A program made the position numbers and the translations under genes. Below are positions 48,503 through 61,115 of a stretch of 64,000 nucleotides of DNA, one piece after another (within the stretch, counting starts at the first letter, position 1; each line of letters begins with the position of its first letter). The stretch lies in the NCBI RefSeq assembly GCF_032854445.1, contig NC_088295.1, positions 36,428,510 through 36,492,509 on the forward strand, given 5' to 3'. Below the pieces are notes generated by a model. It saw only the letters and a program-made list of their open reading frames with translations. It was not told where the DNA came from and searched no databases. Source of the stretch: Liolophura sinensis. Lineage: Eukaryota; Mollusca; Polyplacophora; Chitonida; Chitonidae.

Positions 48503-51500
48503 AGTCAACATGATACAGAAGACTTTATTTAACAAATGCTGAAGAGCCTGTTTATTAGACATCTCCCAGACCTGGGTATAATGCTTGTTTACAGAAAATA
48601 AAGATTACGCCAATAGACGAAACAAATAACGGACGAAAGAGTTGCCTTAAAGGATCAAGCCAGGATTTTTGTAAACTGTATTACGCGATCTCTTAAAGGA
48701 ATAAAAAACAAATTGACTATTGTGTCTGTATCAAAGGTTTTGTGCTTGAAATAAAGATGATGTTTACAATCCTAAACAGAAGCATATCATAAGTGAGATA
48801 AATGATTTTACTTTTCTAGCAATTTTCCTTGAAAAGTGTTAAATTTTAATTTTTGCATTTTACCTTCACCCAAAATTATTGTACTTGCTGTTTTACTTAA
48901 AGCTATTTAATGTGTCCGTTCCAAATGCTACAGGTATGTTAGGATAAATATAAACTACAGCACATTTTTATATCAATGAATCACCTGATCAAGACATCAG
49001 GGTTTAAACTCACGTGTTCTACCATCCGATTGGTTCTATATCGTTATAATGACAATTTCGATTGTGTCACCAACCAGGTCCATGGATTTTCTAGGTTTTC
49101 ACTTTAGTTCGTGAACCCGAAGACACTCTTAGAAAATTTGGCCTGTAAATTGTCAAAGTTAAGTGGTTTAACCTGGTTACTTGGGAATCCTTCACCCGTA
49201 AAACTGATTCCCTGAGTGTAAGTAAAACCTTTTTAAACATGTCAGAACAATCAGACAAATCAAAACAATGAAAACAAAGATATGTAATTCAAAACCAGTA
49301 CATTCTATTTCCATGTATACTGTATTTTACATGAACAAACACAAATACATAGCACAGGCACACATCAAACTGTTCTCTGGTTTCATACATTACAGCGCAC
49401 GTTACCAGCGCCGTATGCATAGTGTCAGGTCTATTGTGGATCATGGCTTAAGCTGGTTAGTCAATCTCTCAAGGTTACGAAAAGACACGAATCGATCTAC
49501 GGTGTTACAGAGCAGATCAAGGCTGGAGGTCACGTAAAGTATACGAGCTGCGAGCGAATACGGCAATAAGCCATTAGGCTAAGATGTTGAACCGATTATT
49601 CTTATCTGAACAAGCACATAAATGTCAGCAAGCCGGATAACATTAGCCAAATATTCCGATCAGATCTCAAAAATGGGATATGACATGAAAGAGAGAAAAT
49701 TCTCAACTAATTACAAAATAGATAAAAGCCATTGACAAGATCTGATAATTGATATAACTTCCTTTATATAATCGGATATCGTCTAGTGAAGAAGTTCAGC
49801 TGAAGGCAATACCTCATACCAATGATTGTAATTTTTCCTCCGTATCGAACTATTAGTATTCTTGGCAGAGGACAAACCATTCATCTAACTTGGCGGTCAC
49901 TCCATAAAGTGTGACGTCAGAAGAGGCAATCACTGGAAGTGTTCTTTAAAAGATTACAGCATTGAGAATAGCGACGACAGTGTGACAGCTGGCATTTAGT
50001 CACACGTAACCGGTGAAATCTGGCATCTTGTCAGTTCACCTCAGTGTATAGAGTGTATTATAACTGTCAATGCGTATCCTCAGACAATATAACAACATAC
50101 GCCTTCGGGAACTATGACACAACCAGAATTAGGTTTTAAACATGCGGTGATGTTAACGGCAATTTATTAGACTTCACCCGTCGAGAATTTACTCACATTG
50201 CTGAGTCTGAAATCACATTTAATAAACAATCACACGTAAACAATGCAGTGGGGTCGAGGGAATCTTGCAGGCTGCTCTACGGATTACCGTCCATTGAGTA
50301 TTATAGTGTTACGGATTTTACACGGGTGACGACGTATTTCATGGGGGATTAGTTTTTATATGTCACATAGTCTGCCTCTTCCTATAAGTAGGAGACCGCG
50401 TACAACATAGCTTGTTCATCGACAGAAAAGTGAAATGGTACCTCAGATCGGTATAAATTATACTCTAACACAGCCATAAGGAGAAAACTGATCAAGTATG
50501 ATACAGATATATAAAAGTGCACTCGAAATTGCAGATGTCGGGTTGGACGCCTCCAAGAGGAGAGCTGGCCTATAGCCTGTAGCAGCTGCTTGGAGATTAG
50601 TTCTTCTTTGCAATTACACCAATCTTTGCCATCGGCAATTTAACCACCCGTTCTTGATTACATCAGCTCCTCTGGAGAATATTTAAATGGAGTCACTCGA
50701 GAAATGGTGGTAAACAAAAGGAATTCTTAGCTCCGAAAGTGTCGTCGTAAAGAACTAATTCAATTTTCCAGAAACGCATTTCTTTCACTAAAATGTAGCC
50801 GAAGGTTACAAATCTGGCAACCACGAAGGGACCAGGTTACTTCCTGCTTAAAGACATACTCTGTAATAAAAGAGCAAAAAACTGGATGTTCGGAACAAGC
50901 GATATCCCCTCCTCGCCAGATAATAAAGGGGGTTGACTGGAGTGTAAGAGTCGGTCAGTATCCAGTAAGGAAATATAGGAACGATTCTTAAATTGTTGCT
51001 GGGTTTCCTGTCATTTCCTGTGTGAGAGCTTTTTATTTTGTTTCAAGGGGAAACAAACAGACCTAGTTTGTATGTTTTACAAAAGTGGAAATTCAAAGAG
51101 AGACTTCTTGGAATGCTTGGAATCAGCGAAGCTACAGACTTAATTGATAGATGATCTCATACAGAAATTATTCTGACAACGTGATTCCCCTAATGGAAAA
51201 CTATTAAAATTAAATGTTGAAAACGTTATGTAAGGCAAATATGTTTATAACAGACAAAAGATTACAATGTGTAGAGGATGCAATTCAACCTCACTTTTCT
51301 CTTGAGAAAAGGCCGAAAATACAGCATTTAATTTTTTCAACACTGATATTTATAATTGTTGTTGATATATGTCTTGTACATTTAAAGTTCTAATGTCAAT
51401 CCAGTATGCAAGTAGGGCTTAGTCAAAACTCGGCTTTAGTATTAAACAACATGTGTAATCTGCAACTAAATACAGCAATAACCCACAGTCCCTAAACTAC

Positions 51501-51570
51501 CGCGTAAACGAAATAGTTCAACTAACTGGGGTTCTAATAACACAATTGTGACATTTGACTGCAACTATAA
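48503..51570. other. GPCR intron 1: 3 kb with nothing recognised
   Basis: No repeat, RNA gene or exon could be supported. Confidence 0.45.
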
Positions 51571-51577
51571 TTTTTCA

Positions 51578-51778
51578 GGCTTAGTGGTTAGCGCACTTGC
51601 CCAGCACAGTGACACAGAAGCCTTTTACCAATGCAGTCGCTGTGAGTGCAGCCCAAGATGGCTTCCCATCCGGTCGTATTTTGGAAGGTCTGCCCGGTTT
51701 CTTTCCACCATAATGCTAGCGGCCACCATATAAATGAAATATTCTCGAGAACAGTGTAAAACATCAAACAGTTAAGTA
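51578..51778 (+). mobile_element. SINE family 1 with internal deletion
   Basis: The head (ggcttagtggttagcgcact), a damaged B box (gtgagtgcagcccaag), left body (ttcccatccggtcgtatttt) and tail (gaaatattctcgagaacagt) are present. The core of the conserved domain between ggtctgcc and cggtttc is deleted, at a different place from the deletion in the 17543 copy. Confidence 0.82.
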
Positions 51779-54109
51779 AAATAGATAAAAATGATTTCAA
51801 GAGAAGAGAAAACACGGACTGATAAGTACATGTAAGTGAGAACATGTGAAATCAATACAAAATAATTACTATCCTGATCAAAGAAATGTCAGCAATTTTA
51901 ACATTCCAAAGAATAACAGAAATAATTTCAAACTACACTATTCTTGTCATTAAAGCATAGGAGTTTCACACTGCGTGCATTGTTTTTCAGATCACTGCGC
52001 AAGGGTACTTAACAATGACGATAAACAACAATAAAAGCATGACAATTTGTAATGCGGCTTCACATTCTAGAAATATTGTTGGAATTTGAAAAGCAACATG
52101 TTTGCATATATTTCGCAATAGACACTCACTGTGCAAGTACTTTCCTTTTTAACAGAGCAAAAACTGTGACAGAATCAACATTTGCACTTCCGTGGAATTC
52201 TTCTTTCAATTTTTTTCCCGTTTTGTGTTTAGAAATCTTGACTGACACTTTTGTTATGGTAGATATATAGAGATTATTATAACAGTGTGTGATCCGCCAT
52301 GATGTATCAGCTAGAATTGTCTGAGGTTGTCCTGTCATATCAGTATGCGACAGGTCGATCTCAGAAAACGAGAGCTAATACACCATCGCAAAACACGCAC
52401 TTTTATGATAATCTATTTATCATATAGATTATTTTTACGTAATAAATGATCAAAACACACACGGTTTTTGCATCAATCAGTAGACCAACTTGCTACAACT
52501 TGAGACCCTGCACCGACAAAATGTAGTTCATCTATAAATGACCACAATTTCTTTACCTCGAATATGATTTTGTTCTTTAAATTTCTGTTTCATTAGTTTC
52601 AGTTGCAAACTATTTAAAATAAAACAAATAGAACATTGAAGAGCTTAAACTATTACAAAGTCGCCACTTTACAAAACGCGGTCAAATCCCTACCCCACGA
52701 GAATCCTCTCAAGCCCTTTGATTACGTGAGAGAGACGTGGGTTATGCTAGCAAAGTTTCAACGTGCGGTATGGTTTAAAATCACTTCTTGTTTCAAAGGA
52801 ACGGCTACATTACATGATAATGACTGGACTGAAAGGTTTGGCTGTGCAACAGTGATATAAACTAAACATTTATTGAAAACATCATCCTCGTGCGGCTGCG
52901 TAGTTACTGATCGTGTGTGGCTGTAGCTCCGGTGACTCCACTGGAAATTTTCAAGCGAGCAGTGAACAGTGATCATGGTTCACGTGTAGAAATTAGTGAT
53001 GAAACTACTGAAGACTGTCGTGAATGTATGAGCGCCGAAAATATTTGCTTTTTTTAACTGTTTACATTCAGAAGATGGGAGATCATCTTGTTCATCGGTA
53101 GAGGGCGTTTTGAATGTAAACATTGAATATAGTCCATGTTTTCAGAGAATGCATATACGAACCATCCTATACGGCAAAATATAGGTTGCCTCTGTGTCAG
53201 TTGGGTAACGGCACTAGGTATATTGATAAATATATATAACACCCTACTGGTGAAAAGATCTCCTTGCAGTCATATTTGTAGCCATCGGTTTAATATACAG
53301 TTATCGCGTGTATAATGATTATCGACTCTTTAATGAATTATGATATATGATTCAGCATTGTTAACGAACAAAGGCTCTATGGCTCTGTCGGCTTTTCTCC
53401 ACTCAAACTGTAATAATCTCTGATCGCAATGTTACATATGCGCGTTTAAATGTCATTTTAGTACATATCCTATATCCCCGTGGTTAATTCAAATGAACAC
53501 AAACATGACATGATGCCATCTAATAACTGAGAAACCAATATGAGGGCGACAATATAGTAAAAATGCCAGATTCTAGCGCCCTAGTAAATCTACATGGTTA
53601 ATATCAATGTAATAAATCTGTGACGCAAAACGAACATAGAACAATGAGCACGTGTTGTAACGGTCAACAGTGATATACTGAACAGATCGTAAATGTTCAA
53701 TCACGACCAATTTATGGAAGAATTACTACTGGTATGAGAAACCTGCCAATTGAAATGATTGTGTCGACATTTCAATGCGCAACGATCACACGATTGGTGA
53801 ATAAATATGTAAAATTGATTGATACACTAAGAAAGTGAATCATTATATAAACATGGCAATTTATGGACATGTTTGAGTAGCTAGGAAAGTGACCTGAGTG
53901 CGTGATTTGATTGACTGATTCACGAGGGCCGAATGATGAATGGGCTGATTTGGGACTATCTCACAACACTCAGTTGAGCACTAGGCTGATGCGTGAAAGA
54001 TTGTGCTTAGTGTATTTGCAAGTTTATGTCACATTTACCATTAATGTCATGACAGTTTCTCCTTGATTTAGGATATTCATAGTCCAATACAGACGCATTT
54101 TATGCGCTG
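51779..54109. other. GPCR intron 1: nothing recognised
   Basis: AT-rich intronic DNA with short chance frames. Confidence 0.45.
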
Positions 54110-54262
54110 TTTTATCGGAATACCATACCAAAGACACCATATATGACACCATAATGTCACAATAACCTGACACGGGTTCCACCATGACATGGCCTATCCT
54201 TTTATGCTGAGCGACAAGCCAGGAAGTGCCAAGAGTAACATACCATTGCGTAACTGTGGGAG
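54110..54262 (-). mobile_element. SINE family 3 body fragment
   Basis: ataccaaagacaccatatat, gacacgggttccaccatgac and ctgagcgacaagccaggaag correspond to the middle of family 3. The head and tail are not visible. Confidence 0.6.
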
Positions 54263-55603
54263 AAAGGGCTTGAACACCGAAAAGAAACTAGGAAAATGTC
54301 GTAAAAGTGTTTGTCCTGAGCAAGTGGATGGGGTGGAGAGTGGATGATTGAATGTACGAGTCTCACCTAATGTGTCTAATCTAACCAGAGGATAGGAGAG
54401 TTATGTTTTGAGTTAAACGCCACATTGGATATATGAACAGTCAAACGTATTTTTGGAAATTTGAGTTGCAATTATTAACTGGGAATGCCCATTTTGGCCG
54501 AGGGCTGGTATAGTATATGAATATCTGTTTCGACACATAGACTATAAGGCGGATTGATTATGGGTTAATGTCTATGAATTGGTTTCAGCATCCAGCAGAG
54601 TGGCCTGGTAAGTCAGTGCATTATTGCTTCAGTGCGTAATGGGTTGATCAAGAGGAGAATGTACACAATGAAAAAGACCGCCTTAAAGAGTGGTAGTGTG
54701 ATGCCTTAGCGCGTGCACGCGAGTGTGTGAGTGATGTTAAAGGTATTCGGATGTTAAATTTAAAAGGATACGCTAGTTACTTCCGTTATATCTGATATTG
54801 ATATAATCATGAATCAGTGGATCTTAGAGCTATTTTACTGGTGGACATAATATGTTTTCAGGATCTTCCCTTTGGTCATCTGGAAAAAATACACGAGAAC
54901 ACTTGTTTTCAAATAATACGCTTCGCGGGTTTCCTCGGGCGAGCATGTTAACTGTGACCTCTGAGCACGTCTTTGACGACTTTTAAACAGCATTGATTTA
55001 TCCGTTTCGGGTTATTTTAATGAAAAAGCCGGAAAGTCATTTTGAACAGACTTGTCAGTTACTTGTTCAGTGATATCCCGGTATAAGGAAGCTTGCGAGT
55101 CTTCCCTCTTAATCTTAGGTTTAACTAAGCGTTCACCGGAACGGATTTGTCGAACGGATGGGCGAAGACCTACGCAATCTTTACGCTTCACCCATTTACG
55201 TCAGCCTGAACAAATTAAACTCAAACTCACATAAAGGAATTCATTTTCTTCATCTGGTAGATCAAATATCCACAAAAAGGCCTCCAGTTTCCCGGAAGGC
55301 TAAGCGACTCAGATAAAGTCGAATGCATTCGTCGTTGGGTGTTAGGCCTTTAGATTGATTATAGCATCGTGTTCATCATTGCTTGTTTGCGTCACGAAGT
55401 TGTCTATATATACCGCTCGCTTGAAACGGAGTATCAAACTATGCACACACCGTTTGAATATCTCGGAAAGCGTTTATAATGAGATCTAGGTGTGTGTTTT
55501 TTCGCGACATGAAATGTATTAAGGAAGTAACCGTGTGGTGCTTGTGAGGAGAGCTTACCATCTATGCTAAGACTGATATTTTTGTCACAAAGTCACTGTT
55601 ATA

Positions 55604-56208
55604 CTGGGTGGGCATAAAAAATGGGCCCTGCTTTGACACTCGATATCTCCAAAACCCTCTTAGGTCAGCTTCTAAAAATTTACACACTCAAAAGCCATTA
55701 TGTCCTAGGTATACAGATCAAATTTCAATTTCATTCTTTCAAATTTCTGTTTATGGGACCAAAATCAAAATAGAGTCAAAAACGCATGTCCCGGACATTT
55801 CAAAATGTTCTACCTTGCTTTACTTGAAAAGGTGATCAGTTCCTTGTCCGCCACAGAGAAAACCATCTTGATTCAGTAAAACTTGTGCCCATCTGGCAGA
55901 AGGATTTCTCTGACACTAGAGCCAGACAATTTTTCCAGACGACACTTGAATGACACGTGTCACACAGGTGCAGTGCGCGCTCTACTCATGACACCTGACA
56001 GGTGATGCGACGAGGGTCACGGCAACGTGCGTTTTTGACCATTTCATTTTAACCCTGTGGATAGATTACTCAAGCTATGACCTTGAAAATTGGTCAGTAT
56101 ACTAAAAAAAATTATGTCATTTGAATGTCTAAAGTTTGAAAGGGTTTGAACAAAGGATAATGGAGCAATGCAGCATCAAAGTACGGCCCATTTTTTATGC
56201 CCGCCTGA
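55604..56208. mobile_element. MITE with terminal inverted repeats, TA target
   Basis: The left end ctgggtgggcataaaaaatg (then ggccctgctttgac) and the right end, read on the minus strand, tcaggcgggcataaaaaatg (then ggccgtactttgat) are inverted repeats. Weaker similarity continues inwards (atatctccaaaaccct versus attgctccattatcct). Both ends abut TA. About 605 bp, with no transposase frame. TIR style and TA target suggest a Tc1/mariner-related non-autonomous element; that assignment is inference. It lies in GPCR intron 1. Confidence 0.85.
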
Positions 56209-56848
56209 TATATCTTACTGTCTTCAGTCATGTATTCACAATTCAGTCACCAAGCGTGAGACTGGCACACGACGGAGGTGTTTACGACCACACACTGAAC
56301 TCTGCGTCCTGTGTGTAGGGATTGATGCCCCACTGTTCTGTCTTATTGGCTGTTCAGTTAATAATTCACCTGTCCCCATATATATGAGCCTGAGCAGCAT
56401 GCTGTGAAGTGTAGGGGTGGAAATTAACTTATACTGATCTGGGAGAGTGTCAGTGATGGCGTCGGTTTGGGCAAGTTTGGGCGTAAGGCAGCTTAGATGT
56501 ACTTACTTGTGAACGGGGAATGCAGGAGAATGTAGGGTTAGGGGTACGAAATATTAAACTTTTATGACATTCCGTGCTGAGAAAAATGCCAATCTTTTAC
56601 CCTCTACAATCCCCTTGACACGATAAAAATAACTCAATATGTTTTGCTAAAATTTCTTGAAGAACACATGTGTTTTAAGTTTCATTTATTGCAATGTTAT
56701 GTCCTTTAATTTTAATTGGAATAGTTTCTCAAAGTAAAACATTGAATGTGTGATCTTTACTTTACAGTGTTCAATTTTACTCCTTAGAATCAAGACAATA
56801 AGCCACAGTTACAGATGATATTTCGATCACGAAAACTAAGAATCTTAC

Positions 56849-57212
56849 CTTGAGCAAAGCTGTTAAATTTACAAAAGAATGGACCCAGAACCCAGCCTTC
56901 GGTAAGGTCATCTACGAGATGCACCCACATGCAGGAAAAGGTGACAAGGAGGTCGGAAACAGCCAGATTTAAAATGTAATAATTGGTGGTCGTTCTCATC
57001 CGGTTGTTACAAACAACGACATAGACTACCATGGCGTTCCCGACAAAAGAGCAAGTCAGCAAAAGACTGTATAAGGTCACCTTCACCAAAACTTCCCATG
57101 CGGTCACATGTTTCATCAGGCTCAATGGGTAGTTTTGGTTTGCTTCGTTTATCTCTGTCGTCTGAACAATCTCCTCTACCGCTTCCGTGATGATCTGATA
57201 CTCAAACGCCAT
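56849..57212 (-). CDS. Class A neuropeptide-type GPCR, exon 1 (N-terminus, TM1, TM2, start of TM3)
   Basis: Exon of 364 bp encoding residues 1-121 plus one base. Start is the ATG of MAFEYQ at 57212-57210 in a good context (gcgATGg); an in-frame TAA lies just upstream, after a non-ATG extension of 16 codons. The donor is caaggtaag, with the intron from 56848 (phase 1). Features: about 40 extracellular residues without an N-x-S/T site, TM1 with SFVGNAMVVYVVV (N59), TM2 with LNLAVSDLLV (D87), W107 and loop 1, and Cys114, partner of Cys193. In the family, the receptor couples peptide binding to G proteins at the plasma membrane. The ligand is unknown. Overall likeness is to the QRFP/SIFamide/NPFF/orexin-type receptors; subtype cannot be fixed by eye. 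Confidence 0.94.
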
Positions 57213-60200
57213 CGCTGACGAGCTAAGGCGAAGTATGTTGATCGGACGTGGACAAATCAAAAATTAACTTAGTTCTCCGCGGGCTTCTTAAACTACAGCT
57301 CCCACGTCTGCCAGTTCAGGAGCTCGTCTTTGATTTGCTAATAAACTTTTTTGTCTCCGTGTGATGTCAGCCTGGGTTGAACCATTCAAATCCACTACGT
57401 AATGTTCACAGTATTTCACCTTGAGATTTCCCGAGAACTATTTTCTTACCCTAAAATAATGTCCCACTCTTCATAAAGTCAGCAGGGGTAGTAAGAGAGA
57501 TTTCGGCGCTGTGAAGAGCCTAGTCAGTGCGGATGACAGACTGGCTGGCAGAATCTGCTAACCGGCTTGGATAATGTCCTCTCGATAACTGGGGACTGTG
57601 GAGAGGTCCACTGCCTTCTGCCTTGACCAGTGCCTTCCAGCTAGGCTGTAGCATGCGATCGCTGACAAAAGCAGACAGCCCATGCGGACACGTGCTACTG
57701 GAGTATCCGCGATGTCTGGCTAAATTTCCGAGTGCTTAGTTTCTGGCTAATCATAGTGCGCCACTTCAGGCAAAAAGTCGATAGTTTCCATCCCAACACC
57801 CGTCCGTGACAACATTGGCTACTAGATCCTTCCGCCCGTTCGGCCCACCAGTCTCACGAAGAAATGATGATGACTTAATCACGATCAACTACTCTTCTTG
57901 TTTGGATGTGGGAAAAAATTCCACTGCACAAATATTACGTCTATAAAGCCGTCAGCATCACCAAACCATGACATCAAACGCTTGGCAAATGCGATAATTT
58001 CGGTGTGCCCAAGAACTATCCAATCGTCTTCTCAGTCGCCGTGAGGTGTGTGTGATCGCTCTTCATTCGTCCCACATATTATAGATAATAAACTTTAAAG
58101 CCCACCTTTCTATGGATTATTACAAATACATATAATATTAAGACAACAGTGAACAGTAAGGCCCAAAATAATGTCAGTAAAATGCGATGAAACAAATTAA
58201 GCGTAATTTTTACCTACTTCAGGTCGAATTCGTATTCAAACCAAGCACAATCGATGCTTGTAAAAGCTGAAAGCAATTGTATCCATCACGCTTCGAACCC
58301 AGGATTCCAAGACAACCATTACAGTTATGCCAGGAAATGCCTTTTCCCCAGCTTAGAGGCGTTGGAAATTTTTCTTCGGCTCAAATCCAGAGAATACAAT
58401 GGTCTGTTTTGATGATGACAACAGATGCACATCTAGTTTTTGTAATTTACTGGACAATATAGCACAACACGCAACTATATGCTATATGTGTCCCACATTT
58501 ATCAACCAATCTTTGCTATCTGGTGGGCATGAATATTTAATACGCAGGATAAAATATAAACGTAGCACACACAATTTGTCCTAATCTGCGACAGACCGTT
58601 CAAGTCAGAGCAGTAATCGGTTATGGGAGGTGGGTGGACCTGCAACCACCTGTAGAGGATTCTGACTTGAAACAAACAGATAGGCACCCCCGTGGGAGCT
58701 GGATGCGATCATACAGAAATCGGATTCACTGTGCGGCTAATTGCCTGGGCAGCGTGTAATGGCCTGGGTTCTCTAATCGATCAGAACCCACTTCTGGTAT
58801 GTGTTGAGTGTCGATCAAGGCATGACCAAATAATACGGTTCTTTGCCGACGATCCCGAGATCGTAGCAGAGAGGCTCGGCCGTACGTCTTGCAATGGCAA
58901 CAGCGCCGTAAACAGAACGATGGTATTGTTTTGTTAGGAAATTCTGTGAGGTGCCGACAAAAGCATGCGTATAGCAGCTTCTATCGAGATTCTTTCTTTG
59001 GTCGATACACCCTCAGGCGTTCTACTACCTGCGTGTGAACTGCCACATTGTAATTTGCAGCCGTTATCTTTTAATGAGGGCATCTTCTATACTCCATTAA
59101 CTTTGGGCGTCATGGGAGAAAGGCACGGACAACTGAGTACAAAGCTTGTTTGTCAGCTCCCATGAGGCGCAAATGTATTAACCAAACCAGCATAAAAATT
59201 GTTATAACTATACTGATGATGTTACGCTATTTCGTGCTAGTAAAACTACTCTGTAATTATATGGGCATCACTAAGACACATTACCTATAGCCCAACGCTG
59301 ACAGACTGTTAGATACCTGGACAACATACCATAATGACCTCGCACAATGTCAATTTGAAACGATATATTGATCATTTAAGATACCGCGGGAACATCTATA
59401 TATAGCATTGTTGTAAAATTTTGAAATAAGGCACCTTTAGATGACATTTTACATGTCAACACATTGAAGTATAATCCGTTCATGTGATATCCTTCTCATC
59501 ATAATTCAACCAAGATATTAACAATGGAACATTTAGTGTTCTCTCATTAGACGCAAAATTGTTTGTCCAGAATTCTCATCTAAAACTTAATGAGAAAGGT
59601 CACAGACATTGATTAACAGGGACTTGCACCCCGTGCCTGAGAGATTGACGTGAACAGCTCGAGTGCATCGAACCAAGTGTTAAGTGTTTCCGTGTTAAAT
59701 ACTTTAGGGATCTGAAGGGATTATGCTCCGCATTCATTATCCATTAATTTTAACAAAGCCTCTCTTTATACAGGCTAAAAAAGTGAAGAAAGTTACAGCT
59801 TCCTTTCCAAACTGAAGTGTGTCTTTGGCGCAACGTGTGCATCATTTGATGCTATGTTCTAGGTTATTGGTTGCCATGGAGATCATGTGTACTTCCTTCC
59901 TGATATATGACATTGTAGCCAATGAGTTTATGATTATTATATAGCGCACAATTATTAGCTCATATATATATAGTTAGTTATGTTATGTAACTCATTTATT
60001 TTGTATATTTATAAGTTTAATTGTATGTTTTAATAATATTTGGCATAAACGTGGACTAACCAGGTGGCCGCATGTCAGTCAGAACAGCGGGTGTTCTAGT
60101 TCTGATGGTTGCAACAAAATTGCACAACTGTCTTAATTACATGTATGTAATATTCGAGAAGATTCGACTTTGAAAACATTAAACGGCACCGAATAGAACT

Positions 60201-60218
60201 AGAACTTTACACAGAATT
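57213..60218. other. 5' flank of the GPCR and intergenic DNA
   Basis: Presumed 5' UTR and promoter side of the minus-strand receptor gene. I could not place a TATA box or transcription start with confidence. Open frames at 58277-59165 show no domain. Confidence 0.4.
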
Positions 60219-60372
60219 ATGTCTTTGTCGGAAATACTTCAGGTATATATGTCCACGGACGGTATGGCTGAGGCACTATCATTATTTCAACAACGTGTTT
60301 CAGTTGAACCATCTGATGTTGTAATTTTGCTTGGCCATGTAGTTCATACAGTTCCACTTCGCCGATTCGTGT
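60219..60372 (+). CDS. Candidate first exon of an unrecognised gene
   Basis: An ATG with A at -3 opens about 51 codons (MSLSEILQVYMSTDGMAEAL at the start, SVEPSDVVILLGHVVHTVPL further on) running to a consensus donor, ttcgt before gtaagt, starting at 60373. Composition is protein-like: amphipathic helices, no low complexity. I recognise no family. If spliced with the open segment at 60910 the phases do not agree directly (phase 2 here, phase 1 there), so an intermediate exon or another arrangement would be needed. Confidence 0.35.
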
Positions 60373-60909
60373 AAGTCAGCTTACCCTGAGCATAACAACC
60401 GTGCATGTTATATCTGATGATATGTACACTGATCCAATCTAGGTTGTCATGAATGATAAACAGAGTTCCCAGTTTAACTGTTTAACAATATGGCCTGTAT
60501 CTGCGTGTTTCTGTTGTAGACATATTCTATACGGCCCTCATAAAAAATCCTAATTTGGAAAAGGAAATATTATTATTTTTTTAGAAATCTCTGACAGTTT
60601 TCCAATGACTGAAGAACGCATGCGTCACTTTCACTCAACACAGAGTGGCATTTGCTGTCAATAGAAACATACATATGCAATAGTTCTAACGCCTGTGCTA
60701 GCGGGACGTTTTATGTTTCACACATTTTTCAAATATGCTCCTGGTTGTGATACACATGAACAAAGCCGTGTCTTACCAGCATTGACTTCGTCTATCTGTT
60801 TTTTGAGACAAACTAGCATCAATGTGCAAAGAGGTGACCCAAAATCAAAATTTCAAACAGGTAAACAGCATTTTGCACATAAAACACCTGCTTTGCTTAA
60901 ATATATTTC

Positions 60910-61115
60910 CGTTAGCCTTCATTCGTGATGGACTTTCCACATTGGTGAATTTTGGAAAGTGTTGTAGTGAAAAGGATCTTGACAGTTTGGAAACTTTCCT
61001 CAGATATTTAGCTAAGAACTTTCCTTATGAGTCAAATGAAGACCCCGTTTTAACACGTTTCCCAATTTCCAAAAAGAATACTACACTGTTGATTGGTTTT
61101 GGTTTTTCTCACTAA
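60910..61115 (+). CDS. Candidate last exon of an unrecognised gene
   Basis: After a plausible acceptor (tatttccgttag) an open segment of about 68 codons runs to TAA at 61113-61115. Its text looks protein-like (FIRDGLSTLVNFGKCCSEKD, then LDSLETFLRYLAKNFPYESN) and suggests helical repeats of the ARM/HEAT kind. No good donor was seen inside it, so it would be terminal. No poly(A) signal was confirmed. The link to 60219-60372 is unproven. Confidence 0.3.
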
